DNA of 64,000 bases from Polydactylus sextarius (taxonomy: Eukaryota; Chordata; Actinopteri; Polynemidae): positions 19,746,802-19,810,801 of the forward strand of contig CM028931.1 in NCBI GenBank assembly GCA_016801845.1, in the 5' to 3' direction. The first letter of the stretch is position 1; the number at the start of each line of letters is the position of its first letter. The notes beneath the pieces were generated by a model. That model worked only from the letters and a program-made list of their open reading frames with translations. It had not been told where the DNA came from and did not search any database. A program made the position numbers and the translations under genes. Shown here in pieces: positions 59,640-64,000 of the stretch.

Positions 59640-60235
59640 AAGTAGCAAAGACAAAGTTAATTGTAGCAAAATGTGATGAACATAACAAACTTCAGCAAAA
59701 CACAGCAAACTTTAGGAAATGTAGCTAAAAGTAGCATAATGTAGCAAACTTTAGCAAAACGTAATAAATGTAGCAAAACGTAGCAAACTTCAGGAGATCG
59801 AGCTAAAAGTAGCATAACGTAGCAAATGTAGCAAAATTTAGCAAATGTAGCAAAAGTTATCAAACGTAGCAAAACACAGCAAACTTTAGGAAATCTAGCT
59901 AAAAGTAGTGTAACGTAGCAAATGTAGCAAAATTTATCTAAATGTAGCAAAACGTAGCAAACTTTAGGAAATGTAGCTAAAAGTAGCATAATGTAGCAAA
60001 CTTTAGCAAAACATAATAAATGTAGCAAAACGTAGCAAACTTTAGGAAATCGAGCTAAAAGTAGCATAACGTAGCAAATGCAGCAAAATTTAGCAAACTT
60101 AGCAAAACGTAAAAAAATTTAGTAAAATGTATCTAAAAGTAGCATAATGTAGCAAACGCAGAAAACTTTAGCAAAATGTATCAAATGTAGCAAAACGTAA
60201 CAAACGTAGCAACCTTTAGCAAAACTAGCAGTACT
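59640..60235. repeat. GTAGCAAACTTTAGCAAAACG array
   Basis: AAACTTTAGGAAATGTAGCTAAAAGTAGCATAACGTAGC repeats at about 105-245 bp spacing (59708, 59884, 59960, 60040). It reads open for 136 codons on the minus strand only because of the repeat composition. Confidence 0.93.
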
Positions 60236-60487
60236 TGGTAAATGTTCAGGACTGGATCTGTAACATTTTTGTGGATAACGTGATTGATTTGTTCAAACTG
60301 TTACATTATCAGGTTTAGTTCAGGGTTAATACTCAATCAATCACCGTCACGATCAATGTCAGTCAATGAAATGTCCCCTGAAGTCATTGAAACCAGAGTG
60401 TGTGTTTGAGTTCAGACTTTGACTGACAAACACTGACGCTTCTTCTCGAGCTGATGAATAATAGATGAAGAGATGATAACCCACCGC

Positions 60488-60537
60488 TGTGTGTGTATAT
60501 ATATATTTATATATGTGTGTGTGTGTGTGTGTGTGTG
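60488..60537. repeat. TG/TA compound microsatellite
   Basis: TGTGTGTATATATATATTTATATA followed by (TG)n. Confidence 0.95.
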
Positions 60538-61713
60538 ACATTAGCATGTGTATTATAAAGTCTGACTGAGTCTCTGCTGCAGTTATCTGGGTCATGATGG
60601 ATGAATATTTAATTACACGGTAGAGATACGTGTTTTTAACATGTTGGACTCTGAACATATTAACACATAAAGACGTCTCCGCCTTTAAAGATCTTTAAAC
60701 ATCTTTAAACGTCTTTAAACATCTTTAAATGTCTTTAAATGTCTTTACATCAACACTTCAAAAACCGCCGCTTTTTCATTTTATTTCATTATTTGCAGTA
60801 GTTTATTATAAATCTGCTGCTAAACGAAGGTGCTATTATAAAAAAACACCCACGAGTCGTTCTGAGCCGTCAATCATCGAGTCTTGGCCTGTTTTTATAA
60901 CGTCAAGTAATGAATTAAAGCTAAAGTTCTGAGAGAAAAAAAAAACAAAAAAAAACTGAAGACTTGAACAAACACTGCGTCACCGTGGGGAGCTGTCCGT
61001 TAACGTGGTGTGTCTGTGTGTGGGCAGATCATTTCTAACTCGTCTCTGACATTTCTTCACATTAAGGTTTCTGAGTCTTTACTGAAGACGTAGATGTGTC
61101 GTCTGTGTAGATAAAATAAAAAATAATCGTGACATTTGATCGTTTTAAAAGTGCAAAACTTATTATTTGGTCAAAATTGCATTGAGGTGAACGGAGCAGC
61201 CGAGGTCGTCCCTGGTTGTTGTTGATGACTTGCAGTTCAAAAACCGTAAATTGTATAAATGTGGTTGTGATGTCGTCTGAAACGTGACAAAATTCGTTAC
61301 AATTCAAGATTTGAACTGTTAACGAGAAGTGAAAGATGTGGAAGCTACGGGAGTTCGTGTTTGAAAGAAAAAAAAAACAAATGTAGAAGTCAGAAACGGT
61401 CGCCAAAAAAAAAGAAAAAAAGTACAAAACTTAAACTGTGATAGTTCAAAAACTGTATAAACTATTAAAAATATAATTGGCAGAACAAAAGCTGAGAATG
61501 TTGTGATTTGTCTCAAGTGTAAATGAAGTTTGTAGCTGAAAGTTTGAGGAAGCAGTCGAACGTCAAACAGGACGATGTTTTTGACGTTTTTTGAGATGTT
61601 GAACGACTCAGGTCTGACGAAGGGAAACTCGATGAGCGTGTTTCCGTCTACGTTGTTTGTTGTTTGTTATTCAAACAAAAACTCTGTCTTTTTCTCTTCC
61701 TTCGTCTCCACAG

Positions 61714-61826
61714 TCTTTGCTGTTGATTCGTCAGGAGATGGTCGTTTCCCAGAAGAAGCTCGGCGAGTTCTGCGAGGCTCTGAAGCAGTACCTGAAGAAC
61801 GTGTCGGCTCAGAGAGACTGTTTCCA
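61714..61826 (+). CDS. necab2: necab2 exon 10 (start of ABM-like domain)
   Basis: The exon encodes SLLLIRQEMVVSQKKLGEFC... to ...NVSAQRDCF plus CA (phase 0 in, phase 2 out; 37 codons). It is the first part of the C-terminal ABM-like (dimeric alpha-beta barrel) fold that NECAB proteins share with bacterial ABM monooxygenases; the family is not known to have enzyme activity. Human NECAB2 has LVRQEMAVCPEQLSEFLDSL here (from memory). The acceptor is CTCCACAG after a TCTT-rich tract; the donor is CA|GTAAGT. The remaining domain (expected to contain a YEFWE-type motif) is not found in 61827-64000, so the last exons lie further on. Confidence 0.95.
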
Positions 61827-62311
61827 GTAAGTCTTATTCTTCTTCCTCCTCGTCGTTTTAAATATTTAATATGTTTCCACGTCAGGACCTCACTTTATTT
61901 TGAGTTGAGTATTTCATCGTAATCTTTCTCCGATGCGACAAACGTCAACAAAACTCACAGGAGGTGTGATTTGGCGAGTCGGCCCAAAGAATCACAGGGA
62001 GACCCGATTTACATCCAGAGAATATTGTGCACGTTTTATGCTGGTGTCACTGGTTTTAGACAGTTTTAGTTGATATTAAGGTAGTTACAGATTTAGCTCC
62101 ACCAAAGCTAAAATGCTAAATCTAGTTTCCAATAACATTTTACAATAATGTCTCAAATATAATCAGTGTGATGATCTCGCTCATTGACAAAAATGTGTTC
62201 TCCAACTGAGAACAATTTAAAGCCCAAATGATTTTGAGAATAATAAATGTGTGAGGTTAAAGGTTCCTCTGTTAAATATTCACTTAAGAACCATCAGATC
62301 AAGGTCTAAGA

Positions 62312-62336
62312 GTAATAATAATAATAATAATAATAA
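62312..62336. repeat. (AAT)n trinucleotide repeat
   Basis: Eight AAT units in intron 10. Confidence 0.96.
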
Positions 62337-62539
62337 AAAGATGAAGACGCAGCATCGAAGCAGCCAAAGAATAAATCCATACTTTTTTTATATTTGTGCC
62401 AACATCGTTCCAGTTCACCTCACCACAACAGTGGCATCAGGGCTGTTAACAAAATCAAATTAAATAGAAATAAAATAAAATAGAAAATGGTGCCAGAGTG
62501 AATAATGTGCTAAAATCACCAGAGTAGAAAATGCTGCAG

Positions 62540-63270
62540 AGATCAGGATCAGGTGAAGGACTTCCTGTTTGGTGGTTGCGTCTGAACGTCCTGAAGACTA
62601 AAGTTGATAAAGGTGAAGGTAGTTTATGAGCAAAAACTATAATTTATTTTCCATTTGCAAGTTTGATTGTAACATTAAATCCACCCACCTGCACCACCTT
62701 TGACTGTCAACTAATCAAGCTGAAGTCTTTAGTTTGACCTCAACCATCACAACGTCAAAGTTCAAGTGTTTAACCTTCTTTTTTTTCCATTTTCAGGTGT
62801 TTGTTTGTGAAACAATCTTCATCTTCATCAACTAATAAAACTAAAGTCTTCAGGTTGTGACAGGAAGTTGGAGGAGTTCAGACTCAAACATAAAATGAGT
62901 TCATCTAAACAACCACAATGTCCAAGTTTAAGTGTCCAACCATGATTTATTTCACATTTGCAGGTTAAACACTTGATCTTAGACATCTTGATTGTTGAGA
63001 TCAGCTTGTCGAGGACTTCCTGTTTGGTTTTCTGCATCTGAACTTCTTCAAATTCCTTAACCCTAAGACTTTAGTTTGATTAGCTGATGTAGGAGAAAGT
63101 AGTTTATGACCAAATGCTTAAAAATTGACAATAAATGACAATTAAATACTTGAATCACCATTATAATCGATTGGTTGACCGACTTCCTGTTTGGTGTTTG
63201 AGTCTGAACTCGTCCAACTTCCTGTCACAACCTGAAGACTTTAGTTTGATAAAGATGAAGTTTATGATCA
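62540..63270. repeat. GACTTCCTGTTTGGT degenerate array
   Basis: Units of about 150-200 bp with AGGACTTCCTGTTTGGT (62557, 63012, 63179), CTGAAGACT.TAGTTTGATAAAG and GTAGTTTATGA.CAAA. Confidence 0.85.
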
Positions 63271-64000
63271 AACCTGCAAATGGAGAATTAATGATGTTTA
63301 AGTGACTGGGTTTAGATGTGTTCATGAACCGAGCTGAAGCATGTGATTGAGTTTTTTTTGTATTTTATCTTCCGTCTAGTTTTTCGTTCCTTCGGGACAA
63401 GAAATAAAACTATTAAACGTGGTCGAGTAATCGTGATCATGATCGTACACGTGGTTTGACGACGCCTCCAGGTGGTCATGGTTTGTTTTTATAGCGGCGG
63501 CTTTTTACCTTCGTTTCTCGGTTTATCAGTGAAACACAGAGCGGCGTGACGATGATATGAAGCTGAAGTAAATAATGTCGTGTCATTTGTTTTCTCCTCG
63601 TTTTCTTATTCAATCTGTTTATTTTATTTGGTTCCTGCCTTCGCTGCTCATTATCTTTCACGGCCGACGTGTGATTACAAACGCTTTATTACATCCTCCA
63701 GCAGAGCTAAGACGGATTATGTTATTCTTTTAAAGCTCAGGGGAGATGGTTGACGGGCAGAAGCAGCTAGCAGACAGCTAGCGCCCTCTGCAGGTTGAGA
63801 GAAGAAACACAAAGACTGATTCATTTAAAATGTCATTAAGATGCAGAAACATCACAAGTTCAGCATCAAATTTCTGGCTTTTGCACATCAAGTGGTGGAA
63901 TTTTATATTTCTATCATTTCACCTCTACTATTAGCATGCTAACATGCTAAAAAGCTAACGTTAACATCTTGTCATTTCAGCTACAAACAAAAAACACTTA

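Larger units (their letters stand above)
45950..61713 (+). other. necab2 intron 9
   Basis: This 15.8-kb intron contains no exon that I can support. The unique or unremarkable parts are 45950-46970, 47640-48640, 49240-49900, 50840-51900, 52430-53500 (with a T homopolymer at about 52597-52620), 53780-54960, 55770-56590, 57210-58220, 58600-59640 and 60240-61713. Minor repeats are (GT)n at 58919-58956, TG/TA repeats at 60488-60537 and a TCTTTAAACA-type run at 60685-60750. The remainder is listed as arrays. Confidence 0.8.
61827..64000 (+). other. necab2 intron 10, start (incomplete)
   Basis: It starts with GTAAGT and runs off the window. It includes (AAT)n at 62312-62336 and a degenerate ACTTCCTGTTTGG array at 62540-63270. 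Part 63270-64000 is unique until short GTTAGC-like sequence at 63930-63965. I searched for the next NECAB2 exon (residues following RDCF, such as a YEFWE motif) and saw none. Confidence 0.75.

Noticed and set aside
59657..60067. 136-codon minus-strand frame with repeated LLLARFPKVCYVLLHL
   Set aside because: It looks like a repeat protein, but it is the translation of the GTAGCAAAC minisatellite; units vary in length and other copies are out of frame.
62780..62830. TTTTTTTTCCATTTTCAG as the acceptor of the next necab2 exon
   Set aside because: A good acceptor in form, but the sequence after it (GTGTTTGTTTGTGAAACAATC) does not continue the ABM domain in the required phase.

Overview
The window looks like animal nuclear DNA, most likely from a teleost fish. 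Long introns are packed with (GT)n/(CA)n microsatellites and degenerate GCTAAC/GTTAGC minisatellites, which from background knowledge is typical of percomorph-like genomes. There is no prokaryotic organisation, no operon and no CRISPR array. The species cannot be named from the sequence.

One gene explains essentially all coding signal: necab2 (N-terminal EF-hand calcium-binding protein 2), plus strand, incomplete at both ends. Ten exons join in one uninterrupted frame of 272 codons with matching phases and GT..AG borders: 1-46 (partial), 1081-1105 (25 nt), 16708-16816, 20614-20639 (26 nt), 20968-21065, 29075-29211, 29318-29445, 38984-39063, 45893-45949 and 61714-61826. They encode two EF-hands, the conserved NECAB middle region, a variable linker, a short coiled coil, and the start of the C-terminal ABM (antibiotic biosynthesis monooxygenase-like) domain. 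The rest of the ABM domain must lie beyond 64000, and the true N-terminus before position 1.

The other roughly 63 kb is intron. Much of it is tandem or inverted repeat: a foldback-like element (2060-3320); a short array with five same-direction CTCF-like motifs (7850-8545); many GCTAAC/GTTAGC arrays, two pairs of which face each other in opposite orientation (21.2-22.2 with 23.7-24.4 kb; 30.7-31.3 with 32.2-33.1 kb); a GTTCTAGA-type array (17.9-18.6 kb); GATA/TAGC repeats with perfect palindromes (19.3-20.1 kb); a 183-195 bp repeat family in three clusters around exon 8; a calcium-channel-unrelated teleost-type ~150 bp array (43.0-44.2 kb); and a GTTAGTAGA array with a 96-bp higher-order period (50.06-50.84 kb).

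The most interesting biology is at 20.45-21.07 kb. A 26-nt microexon supplies the second half of the EF-hand 2 calcium loop. It has UG-rich repeats upstream and CA repeats downstream, and the next exon's acceptor is preceded directly by about 49 TG units with no polypyrimidine tract. No second gene, tRNA, rRNA or intact transposase/reverse transcriptase was found. Long open frames outside the exons are mostly microsatellite or minisatellite read-through.
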